NCBI RefSeq assembly: GCF_008801925.2
Contig: NZ_CP062803.1
Location: 1,364,001 to 1,428,000 of the forward strand
Source: Cupriavidus basilensis
GTDB taxonomy: Bacteria > Pseudomonadota > Gammaproteobacteria > Burkholderiales > Burkholderiaceae
Reading direction: 5' to 3'
DNA length: 64,000 nucleotides
Positions within the stretch are counted from its first letter, which is position 1. The number at the start of each line of letters is the position of its first letter. Below the pieces are notes generated by a model. The model saw only the letters and a list, made by a program, of their open reading frames with translations. It searched no databases and was not told the DNA's origin. Positions 1-7,436 of this stretch are shown one piece after another. The position numbers were made by a program, and so were the translations under genes.

Positions 1-1349
1 GGTGCCTTGAGCGTGAACTTGCGCAACGCGCCCTTGTTGTCGGTGGCCCAGCCGACCACTACCTTGCGCATGCCTTCGCGCCAGGCGCCTTCGCCGCTGG
101 CCAGGCCGGCGGCCGCGCTGGCGGCGCCGGGGGAGGCCGCTGCCGCGGAAGCCGCCTGCGCTTGCTGTGCCTGTGGCACGGCCGGCCCTTCCGCCGGCTC
201 GGGCTGCCACAGCAGGGTGTCGATGGTGAGGATGTGGTCGCGGTCGCGCCCCGCGCGGTGCAGGACAAAGGCCTGGGCACTGGCGAGCTTGAGCGCTTCG
301 GGCGCGCCGGAGAGCTTCAGGTCCACGCTGCTGGCGCGCAGCCGGGCTTGGCTGCGGGTGATCTGGCCGCCGCGAAACTCGATGGTGCCGTCGGTGCTGA
401 AGGTGCCGCGCGTGACCCGGTCGAAGATCGCGAGATAGCGCTGCAGCACCGGGAGCTCCAGCCGGCCAAGGTCCCAGCTGGCTTGCCCGTACCAGTTGTG
501 CCAGTCGCCGGTGCGGTGCAGGTATTCATGGCGGAAGTCCGCCTGCACCACCAGCGGGCGTGGCGCAAGCGTGGCCGATTGCGCTTCGAGCTTGAACGTG
601 TGGCGCGAGCCGTGGCGCTGCACGCTGAGCTGGATATCGCCCACGTCCAGTTGCGGCAGTTTGTTCTTGTCGTCGAGCCAGCGCAGCTTGCCGTCGGTCA
701 GCTCGACCTTGCCCTGGGCCAGCAGCCAGTCGAACAGCCGGTTGTCCTGCGGCTGGGCACCGGTGGTATCCACGGCCATGCCGGCCACCTTGAGCTTGCC
801 GTCGGCGGAGCGGCGGATCAGCAGGTCGGTCCGGCTGGCGGAGATCCGCTGGAACAGCACGTCCATGCTGAACAGGGAGCGCCATGACAGCTTGCCGTCA
901 AGCTCGCCCGCCGCCAGCAGCACGCGCTGCTCGGCGTCGACGGCCTTGACGTCGCGGGCATGGAAAGCGGGGTGCCAGCCATCCCAGTAGGTATCCAGCT
1001 GGCCGATGCTCAAATGGGCCGCGAGCGCCACCGAGCCGCGCTGCTCGAGCCAGGTGCGCGCGGCGGAGGCCTGCGGCCAGAGGACGAAGCGGATCAGGAG
1101 CCCGGCGAGCAGCGCCAGCAGCACCAGCGCCAGTGCCAGGCGCACCAGCACGCGTCCCAGGCCGCGCCAGATGGGATGGCGCAAGCCTGCGAGCAGGGCG
1201 CGGCCGCAAGCACGCGCAAACGCAAGTGCGCGCAGGTTGCCTTGCTGCGTTGGGGGTGATGAGCCTGCACCGGCGGCCCCTTCGCGTGCCGGCGTGCCGC
1301 CGGCGGTGGCGGCGGAGGAGTCGGCAGGTGGGGTGGCGCGGCTGGACAT
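1..1349 (-). CDS. YhdP/AsmA-like envelope protein, N-terminal part (3' end outside window)
   Basis: About 449 residues are readable on the minus strand from an ATG at 1349 down to the window edge with no stop, so the gene is cut. The protein opens with a poorly ordered Ala/Gly/Pro stretch, then one strong transmembrane helix at about residues 66-90, followed by long periplasmic beta-rich sequence (for example WYGQASWDLGRLELPVL) typical of the YhdP/TIGR02099 branch of AsmA-like proteins. Family knowledge: these large inner-membrane proteins (usually over 1200 residues) are implicated in phospholipid transport to the outer membrane. It is divergent from glnE. The assignment rests on overall architecture and on its position next to glnE, not on a catalytic motif. 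The start is the first ATG after the shared promoter gap, and no clear ribosome site is visible. Confidence 0.75.
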   Translation of the reverse strand, partial: MSSRATPPADSSAATAGGTPAREGAAGAGSSPPTQQGNLRALAFARACGRALLAGLRHPIWRGLGRVLVRLALALVLLALLAGLLIRFVLWPQASAARTWLEQRGSVALAAHLSIGQLDTYWDGWHPAFHARDVKAVDAEQRVLLAAGELDGKLSWRSLFSMDVLFQRISASRTDLLIRRSADGKLKVAGMAVDTTGAQPQDNRLFDWLLAQGKVELTDGKLRWLDDKNKLPQLDVGDIQLSVQRHGSRHTFKLEAQSATLAPRPLVVQADFRHEYLHRTGDWHNWYGQASWDLGRLELPVLQRYLAIFDRVTRGTFSTDGTIEFRGGQITRSQARLRASSVDLKLSGAPEALKLASAQAFVLHRAGRDRDHILTIDTLLWQPEPAEGPAVPQAQQAQAASAAAASPGAASAAAGLASGEGAWREGMRKVVVGWATDNKGALRKFTLKA

Positions 1350-1457
1350 GCGCAGATTATCCGACAATACTAGGCGCTCTCCAATTCGGTGCCTGACCGG
1401 CCGTGCATAACGCGCGCGCCGGCCCAGGGCCGGCTCACGCGCTACCAAGTAACAGGA

Positions 1458-4418
1458 ATGACTTCCACTGATCCGACGAGTTCCGCAGCCGCGCCCGATA
1501 CTGCTGCAACCGATGGCGCTGCCGGCGAACATGCGCCCGGCAACACTTCCAGCGCTGCCAGGCAGGCTGTTGCCGACATGGCCACCGGCCCGTTCTCGGT
1601 GGTGGCCGCCGTTGAACTCGTGCCGGTCGATTGCGCCGGCATGGCATTGTACTCGCCCGCCTATTCCCATTACACCCGCCGCATGGTGCAGGCCCGTCCC
1701 GAGCTGGCCGAAATCGTCGCGCTCGCGCGCGACCAGCCCCTCACGCGCGCCTGGATGGAGGCACGGCTCAAGGTCCTGCATGAGCCGTCCGCCGATGTGG
1801 ACGACGCCATCAAGCGCGCGCTGCGCCGCTTGCGCGCGGAAGTGATGTGCGTGGTGATCGAGCGCGATCTGCGCGGGCAGTCGACGCTGGGCGAAGTCAC
1901 CGGCGCGATGACGGATCTGGCCGAACTCGGCATCCAGTACGGCCTGGCCATGCTGGAAGCGGACCTCGCCCCGACCTACGGCCGTCCGGTCGGGCAGAGC
2001 AGTGGGGAAGTCCAGGAGCTGGTGGTGGTCGGCATGGGCAAGCTGGGTGGCCGCGAGCTCAATGTGTCGTCCGATATCGACCTGATCTTCCTGTACGACG
2101 AAGACGGCGACACGCGTGGCGGGCAACGCAGCCTGTCCAATCACGAATACTTCATCCGCCTGGGACGGCGCCTGATCAACCTGCTGGCCGACGTGACCGG
2201 AGACGGCTACGTGTTCCGCGTCGACATGCGCCTGCGCCCCAACGGCGACGCCGGGCCGCTGGCCTGCAGCTTCGGCATGCTGGAGCAATACCTGATGGTG
2301 CAGGGGCGCGAGTGGGAGCGCTACGCCTGGATCAAGGGTAGGGTGGTGTCGGCGCTGGATACCCCGCATGCGCAGCGTACCGCCGCGCAGCTGGCCAGCC
2401 TGACCACGCCCTTCGTCTTCCGCCGCTATCTCGACTACGGCGTGATTGCGGCGATCCGCTCGCTGCATGCGCAGATCCGCGCCGAGGCGGCCAAGCGCAG
2501 CGGCGGGCTGGCGGCGCCAGGCGGCGGCCAGCGCGTCAACCAGCGTGCCTTCAATATCAAGCTCGGCCGCGGCGGCATCCGCGAGATCGAGTTCATGGCC
2601 CAGGTCTTCCAGCTGATCCGCGGCGGCCAGGACCCGGCGCTGCGCATCCGGCCCACGCTGGAGGTGTTGACGGTGGCGGTCGAGCATGGGCTGTTGCCTG
2701 CGGGCCAGGCCGAGCAACTGGCGCACGCCTACCGCTTCCTGCGCCAGCTAGAGCACCGCCTGCAGTATCGCGACGATGCCCAGACGCACCACCTGCCAAC
2801 CTCGGAAGAGGAGCAGCTGGCGGTGGCGAAGATGATGGGCTGCGCCGACTGGCCGGCCCTGCTCGAGCGGCTGGCATCGCTGCAGGATCCGGTGGCGCAA
2901 CAGTTCGAGGCCACCTTCTCGGACCCCGATGAAGCGCACGCGCCGTGCGAGGCGTTGTGGCCGGCGCTGGTCCAGGAAGAACAGGATGAACCGCCGTGCG
3001 AACGCCTTGCCTCAGCCGGCTTCAGCGATTGCACCGGGCTGCTCGACCGCCTGCGCGCCATCGGCGGCTCGCTGCGTTACCGCGCGCTGTCCGAGCCCAG
3101 CCGGGTGCGCTTTGACCTGCTGGTCAACCGCGCGCTTGACCTGGCCTCGCGCCAGGAAGATGCCGACCGCACCATCGCCCGCTTTGTCGATTTCCTGGAT
3201 GCCATCAGCCGCCGCGCGTCCTACCTGTCGCTGCTTTCGGAGTACCCGCAGGCGATGGCGCGCGTGGCCGACACGCTGCACGCATCAAGCTGGGCCGCCG
3301 CCTACCTGACCCGCCACCCGCAACTGCTCGACGAACTGCTCGACAGCGACGCCCTGGCGGGCGCGCCCGACTGGGCTGGCTTTCGCACCCGCCTGGCCGC
3401 GCGCCTGGACGCAGCCGAAGGGCAGATCGAAGCGCAGATGGACATCCTGCGCCGGGAGCACCACGCCGAGACCTTCCGCATCCTGTTGCAGGATCTGCAA
3501 GGCATGCTGACCGTGGAGCAGATCGCCGACCGGCTGTCGGACCTGGCCGATGCCATGCTCGAGGTGACCCTGCAGGCCGTCTGGCGCCAGCTGGCGACCC
3601 GCCATGCCGAGCAGCCGCGTTTCGCCGTGATTGCCTACGGCAAGCTGGGCGGCAAGGAGCTGGGCTATGCCTCCGACCTCGACATCATCTTCCTCTACGA
3701 GGACGAGCACGAGCGCGCCCCGGATGTCTATGCCGCCTACGCGCGCCGCCTGATCACCTGGCTGACCAGCCATACTGCCGCCGGCACGCTGTTCGATGTC
3801 GACACGCGCCTGCGCCCCAACGGCGAGGCCGGGCTGCTGGTGACCAGCTTCGAGGGCTTTCGCCGCTACCAGCAGCGCGAGGGCGACAACACCGCGTGGG
3901 TGTGGGAGCACCAGGCCCTTACCCGTGCGCGTTTTTGCGCGGGCGACCCCGGGATCGGCGCGCATTTCGAGAGCCTGCGCGACGAGATCCTGCGCCAGCC
4001 GCGCGACGCCGCCACGCTGCGCGGCGAGATCGTCGCCATGCGCCACAAGGTGGCCGATGGCCATCCCAACCCAAGCGGATTGTTCGACCTCAAGCATGAT
4101 CGCGGCGGCATGGTCGACATCGAGTTCACGGTGCAATACCTCGTGCTGCTGCACAGCCACGAGCATCCCGCGCTCACGCGCAATGCCGGCAATATCGCGC
4201 TGCTGCGCACGGCAGGTGAAATCGGCCTGATCGATGCCACGCTGGCGCGCGAAGTGGGCGACGCCTATCGCCTGTTCCGTGCTCGCCAGCACCAGTTGCG
4301 CCTGGACGGGCAGGTTCACGCACGGGTTGCGCCGACCGTGGTGGCGCAGCAGGCGGAACACGTGCGCACCCTCTGGCAAGCGGTGTTCGGCGAGCCGGTT
4401 GCCGCCGGCGGCAAATGA
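1458..4418 (+). CDS. glnE: Bifunctional glutamine synthetase adenylyltransferase/adenylyl-removing enzyme
   Basis: GlnE attaches AMP to, and removes it from, glutamine synthetase, tuning ammonia assimilation in response to PII proteins. Two nucleotidyltransferase domains are visible. The N-terminal (removase) one has GKLGGRELNVSSDIDL at about residues 194-209. The C-terminal (transferase) one has GKLGGKELGYASDLDI at about 727-742. Each carries the GG...DxD metal site, and each is followed by a helical region. The frame is open from 1389, but I start at the ATG at 1458 (986 residues), which has AGGA just upstream. The N-terminal 45 residues are Ala/Thr/Ser-rich and not part of the fold, so an even later start is possible. 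Its stop overlaps the start of rrtA by 4 bases. Confidence 0.95.
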   Translation: MTSTDPTSSAAAPDTAATDGAAGEHAPGNTSSAARQAVADMATGPFSVVAAVELVPVDCAGMALYSPAYSHYTRRMVQARPELAEIVALARDQPLTRAWMEARLKVLHEPSADVDDAIKRALRRLRAEVMCVVIERDLRGQSTLGEVTGAMTDLAELGIQYGLAMLEADLAPTYGRPVGQSSGEVQELVVVGMGKLGGRELNVSSDIDLIFLYDEDGDTRGGQRSLSNHEYFIRLGRRLINLLADVTGDGYVFRVDMRLRPNGDAGPLACSFGMLEQYLMVQGREWERYAWIKGRVVSALDTPHAQRTAAQLASLTTPFVFRRYLDYGVIAAIRSLHAQIRAEAAKRSGGLAAPGGGQRVNQRAFNIKLGRGGIREIEFMAQVFQLIRGGQDPALRIRPTLEVLTVAVEHGLLPAGQAEQLAHAYRFLRQLEHRLQYRDDAQTHHLPTSEEEQLAVAKMMGCADWPALLERLASLQDPVAQQFEATFSDPDEAHAPCEALWPALVQEEQDEPPCERLASAGFSDCTGLLDRLRAIGGSLRYRALSEPSRVRFDLLVNRALDLASRQEDADRTIARFVDFLDAISRRASYLSLLSEYPQAMARVADTLHASSWAAAYLTRHPQLLDELLDSDALAGAPDWAGFRTRLAARLDAAEGQIEAQMDILRREHHAETFRILLQDLQGMLTVEQIADRLSDLADAMLEVTLQAVWRQLATRHAEQPRFAVIAYGKLGGKELGYASDLDIIFLYEDEHERAPDVYAAYARRLITWLTSHTAAGTLFDVDTRLRPNGEAGLLVTSFEGFRRYQQREGDNTAWVWEHQALTRARFCAGDPGIGAHFESLRDEILRQPRDAATLRGEIVAMRHKVADGHPNPSGLFDLKHDRGGMVDIEFTVQYLVLLHSHEHPALTRNAGNIALLRTAGEIGLIDATLAREVGDAYRLFRARQHQLRLDGQVHARVAPTVVAQQAEHVRTLWQAVFGEPVAAGGK

Positions 4419-5050
4419 ACGTGCAGGCGGCTGGCGCGGCGCGCCGGCCGGGATGGCCCGGCATGCTGGCCGTACTGGCGCTCACGGCCGCCCTGGGTGC
4501 CGCTTTTACCTTTATTCCGTGGCTGCATGCGCACGGGCTCTATCTGCGCGATGCGGTCATGGGCCATGGCGTGGCGGGCCAGTGGTGGCGCCTGCTGACG
4601 GCAATGTGGGTCCACCTTGGCTGGCGGCACTGGCTGGCGGACCTGCTGGCCGCCGCCGGCCTGTTCCTGCTGATTGGCCGCGAGGCGCGCGCCGGCGCGA
4701 TGCTGGCGGTCCTGTTCGCCTGCGGTGTAGCCGTGCAACTGGCGTTGTGCCGGGTGCCGTCGGTGGGCTGGTACGGCGGATTGTCCGGCGCGTTGCACGG
4801 GTTGGCCCTGTGGGGCGGGCTGCGGCTGCTCTATGGCAGCGGTGTGTCGCGCGTGCTCGGCGTGGCGCTCTGCCTTGGCGTGTTGGTCAAGACCTGGCTT
4901 GAGCAGTCGTGGCTCGCGCCCGTGGTGTTCGACGCGCAGTGGGGGTTCGGGGTCGTGCGCATCTCGCACGCGGCCGGCGCGCTGGCCGGCCTGGGGCTAT
5001 GGCTGGTGCAGGAGTGGTGGCAGCGCCGCCACGGCCAGCCACCCGCATAA
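4415..5050 (+). CDS. rrtA: Rhombosortase (rhomboid-family intramembrane serine protease)
   Basis: A 211-residue membrane protein with about six hydrophobic helices. The rhomboid signature is present: WRLLTAMWVHLGWRHWLADL at about 58-77, the catalytic serine in GGLSGALHG (Ser124), and the partner histidine in RISHAAGALAG (His185). Family knowledge: short rhomboids of this type (rhombosortases) cleave proteins carrying a GlyGly-CTERM tail near the membrane helix, as a step in surface sorting. The gene overlaps glnE by ATGA, so it is probably translationally coupled to it. It converges on an S8 protease gene (5127-6830) that encodes exactly such a GlyGly-CTERM tail, which strongly supports the rhombosortase call over a generic rhomboid. 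Confidence 0.85.
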   Translation: MNVQAAGAARRPGWPGMLAVLALTAALGAAFTFIPWLHAHGLYLRDAVMGHGVAGQWWRLLTAMWVHLGWRHWLADLLAAAGLFLLIGREARAGAMLAVLFACGVAVQLALCRVPSVGWYGGLSGALHGLALWGGLRLLYGSGVSRVLGVALCLGVLVKTWLEQSWLAPVVFDAQWGFGVVRISHAAGALAGLGLWLVQEWWQRRHGQPPA

Positions 5051-5060
5051 GCGTGCTGCT

Positions 5061-5095
5061 AGGGGAGGGGCCGGCCCAGGCCGGCCGCTGCCCCT
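5061..5095. other. GC-rich inverted repeat between convergent rrtA and S8 protease genes
   Basis: Two copies of the self-complementary octamer GGCCGGCC (5069-5076 and 5079-5086) sit inside outer arms AGGGG and CCCCT. The transcript from either strand can fold into a very stable hairpin. No T-run follows on either side, so it is not a standard intrinsic terminator. It may slow polymerase at the convergent junction. Confidence 0.35.
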
Positions 5096-5126
5096 CGGTC
5101 GCCGCGAATTCAGCGCGGTTTCAGCG

Positions 5127-6830
5127 CTACCGCGCCGGGCTCCGGCGGCGTCCGACCCAGTTCAACAGCAAGCCAAGCGCGCCCAGCCCGAGCGCGAGCG
5201 GCCACGAAATCGCGCCGCCGCCGCCGCCGCCCGAGGAGGTGGGTGGCGCGGCGGGCGCCGGCTGGACCACCTGCGTGCCGGCCGCTACGGCAGCATTGGC
5301 GTCGAGCAGGCCCGCGCCACAGATGCCGGCATTGGCGGGGGCCGTGCAATACGTGCCAGCCGGATGCGGCCGTGCCGAACTCTTCAAGGTGGCAAGCACC
5401 TGGGCGGGCGTGAGCGCCGGGTTGGCGGCGAGCATCAAGGACACCACGCCCGATACCAGCGGCGCGGCAAAGCTGGTGCCTTGCGAATTGATGACGTTGT
5501 AATTGCCAAGCGAGGTGGTGCCGTCATTCGACAGGGTCCGGATGAACGACTCCGCCACCGAGCATTTGCCGCCCGACACCTTGGAGTTGCCGCAGCCGCC
5601 GCCCGGTGCGCTCAGCGTAACCTGCGGTCCCACATTGGCATAGCTGGCGTTCTCGCCGTCATTGGCATGTGCCGTTACGGCGACCACGCCGGTGCAGTCG
5701 GCTGGCGCCTCGACCGCGCCGGCGCTGTTGCCCGTGGCGGCAACCACAACCACGCCATTCGCGGCGAGGTCGGTCACGGCTTGCTGCTCGATGCTGGAGC
5801 AGGTTCCGCCGCCCAGGCTCACGTTGATCACGCGCGCCGGGGTGGGGTTGGCCGGCACATTGGGCACGGAGAGGCCGCCGGCCCAGCGCATGCCATCCAC
5901 GGTGTCCGAGAGCAGCGCGCCGCAGCGGCCGGAGACACGCACCGGCTGGATGCGGGCGTTCCAGTCCACGCCGGCGATGTTCACCCCGTTATTGGTCAGC
6001 GCGCCAAGCGTGCCTGCCACGCGGGTGCCGTGCCAGCTATTGCTGGTTGCGGTCGTGGTCGGCGTGGTGGTGCCTGGGCAGGTGAAGCCCGCCGGCACGC
6101 CGTCGCCGGCGTCGGTGGCATCGGCGTCCCGTCCATCACCGTCGTTGGCGATGGACGGATCGGTAATGAAGTCATAGCCGGGCACAATGCGGCTGGCGAG
6201 ATCAGGGTGCGGCAGGTAGCCGGTATCGACCACGGCGATCACCAGGCTGCTACTGCCGCGCGTGCGGTCCCATGCGGGTGGCAGGTTCACGCCGCCCACC
6301 ACCTGGGCAGGGGTGCCGAGGTAGGGCTGGTTGAGCGCGAACTCGGGATCGTTGGGCACGGTGTCGTGCAGCCGCAGCCAGCGGTCCGGCACGGCATCGG
6401 CGATGCGAGGGTCCTGGCGCAAGCGAGCGGCGGTAGCTTCGGGGTCGGCCGCGTCGCCGGGACTGGCACTGAGCAATTGCAGGTTGCCACCCATCTGGCG
6501 CTTGACCGCCACCGAGACGCCGGTGTTCTGGCGGATGCCGAGCATGCGGTCGGCATCGATTGCGGCGGCGTCGCTAGCGCCGCCTGCGGATTTTGCCGCG
6601 CTGGCGTTGCTGGCGGCGCTGAGCGTCGCAGCCGAGCTTGTGCTGCCGTCACGCCAGCGCACGATGAAGTTGCCGGTGTAGTGCGGTGCGGGGCGCGCGG
6701 CGGGGTCGGGGGCTGCGCTGGCTGCGGCCGGCGCACCCAGCCAGAGGGCGGCGCCCAGCGCCAGCAGCAGTGCGGCATGGGACGCCACGCGCCGCGTTTC
6801 GCCAGATCGAAATGGAAGCGGTTCCTGCAT
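5127..6830 (-). CDS. Secreted S8 (subtilisin-like) serine protease with GlyGly-CTERM sorting tail
   Basis: A 567-residue protein, starting at the ATG at 6830, which has GGGAGA nine bases upstream. The longer open frame to 6884 has no such site. Order of parts: signal peptide about 15-40; propeptide region about 50-155; peptidase domain about 185-515 with Asp202 (VVDTGY), His267 (SNSWHGTRVAG), oxyanion Asn368 (AATGNS) and Ser453 (SQGTSFAAP); Pro/Ala linker; then six glycines (534-539), a hydrophobic helix (540-558) and RRR, which is the GlyGly-CTERM signal. Known for the family: the tail is cut by rhombosortase, and substrates are usually type II secreted. The convergent gene is rrtA, so the enzyme and its processing protease sit side by side. 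The lipoprotein upstream on the same strand resembles this protein's propeptide. Confidence 0.92.
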   Translation of the reverse strand: MQEPLPFRSGETRRVASHAALLLALGAALWLGAPAAASAAPDPAARPAPHYTGNFIVRWRDGSTSSAATLSAASNASAAKSAGGASDAAAIDADRMLGIRQNTGVSVAVKRQMGGNLQLLSASPGDAADPEATAARLRQDPRIADAVPDRWLRLHDTVPNDPEFALNQPYLGTPAQVVGGVNLPPAWDRTRGSSSLVIAVVDTGYLPHPDLASRIVPGYDFITDPSIANDGDGRDADATDAGDGVPAGFTCPGTTTPTTTATSNSWHGTRVAGTLGALTNNGVNIAGVDWNARIQPVRVSGRCGALLSDTVDGMRWAGGLSVPNVPANPTPARVINVSLGGGTCSSIEQQAVTDLAANGVVVVAATGNSAGAVEAPADCTGVVAVTAHANDGENASYANVGPQVTLSAPGGGCGNSKVSGGKCSVAESFIRTLSNDGTTSLGNYNVINSQGTSFAAPLVSGVVSLMLAANPALTPAQVLATLKSSARPHPAGTYCTAPANAGICGAGLLDANAAVAAGTQVVQPAPAAPPTSSGGGGGGAISWPLALGLGALGLLLNWVGRRRSPAR

Positions 6831-6885
6831 GTCTACGTTCTCCCGTTGAGCCCGCTTCGGACTGACCGCGGTTACAGCATTCAAT

Positions 6886-6911
6886 CTTCAGCTTTCAGCT
6901 TTCAGCCTTCA
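6886..6911. repeat. Short tandem heptamer repeat (CTTTCAG units)
   Basis: Between the lipoprotein stop and the protease start, the plus strand reads repeated CAGCTTT/CAGCCTT units (about three and a half copies of a 7-base unit). Read on the coding (minus) strand this is repeated GCTGAAA about 56-81 bases before the protease start codon. Such short repeats can vary in copy number, but nothing here shows that they do. Confidence 0.5.
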
Positions 6912-6959
6912 ACGTCCGAGCCATGCATTCCGACGACAGGAATCGGGCCGCTGCCAGAT

Positions 6960-7397
6960 TCAGCTCGCCGGCATGTCGCGGCCGACGGGCTGGGTGCGGT
7001 TCGGCTTTAGCACGCGGTCAGGTTCGGCCAGCTCGATGCGCGGGGTGCCGCGCAGCGTGGCAAGCGCCTGGTCGATCGTGGCATCGGCCGACGCGGAGAT
7101 CGCGGTGACCAGCCACACGCCGCCCGACATGGGCCGCTTGACAACGAAGCGGATCGGCCCGGCAATCGAGGCCAGCAAGCGATCGGCGTCTTCGGACACG
7201 GTGACGGGCGGCGCGGAGAACCGCACCATGATATCGCCTACGGCGCGATCGGCGCTGATGCTGTTGGGCGGTGGCGCAGACGGGCGCTGTTGCGCCTGGC
7301 AGGCGGTCAGGGCCAGCAAGGCCAGAAGCCCGCAGGCGGCGGTGATCCGCAGCGGGCGAGCCAGTGAGCGGGAGTGCGGCTGTTTGCCGAGTGACAT
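6960..7397 (-). CDS. Lipoprotein resembling the S8 protease propeptide (possible protease inhibitor or chaperone)
   Basis: 145 residues, with a good ribosome site (AGGAG, seven bases before the ATG). A hydrophobic signal leads to a lipobox LTAC (Cys33). The +2 residue is Gln, not Asp, so outer-membrane sorting is expected. Residues 54-132 align by eye with residues 53-154 of the neighbouring protease: both have G-x-x-x-VR, then DADR-x-L, VKR-x-M, LR-x-x-PRI and PDR-x-L in the same order. In subtilisins this region is the propeptide, which folds the enzyme and blocks its active site. The gene lies between recN (39 bases upstream) and the protease (129 bases downstream) on the same strand. Inference: a membrane-tethered inhibitor or folding helper for that protease. 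I know of no name for it. Confidence 0.75.
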   Translation of the reverse strand: MSLGKQPHSRSLARPLRITAACGLLALLALTACQAQQRPSAPPPNSISADRAVGDIMVRFSAPPVTVSEDADRLLASIAGPIRFVVKRPMSGGVWLVTAISASADATIDQALATLRGTPRIELAEPDRVLKPNRTQPVGRDMPAS

Positions 7398-7436
7398 GGG
7401 AAACTCCTGATTGGTTACGGGCCAGGGTGCAGGCTG

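Noticed and set aside
1389..1457. glnE starting at the GTG at 1389
   Set aside because: No ribosome site, and it adds 23 residues of non-family sequence; the ATG at 1458 is preferred.
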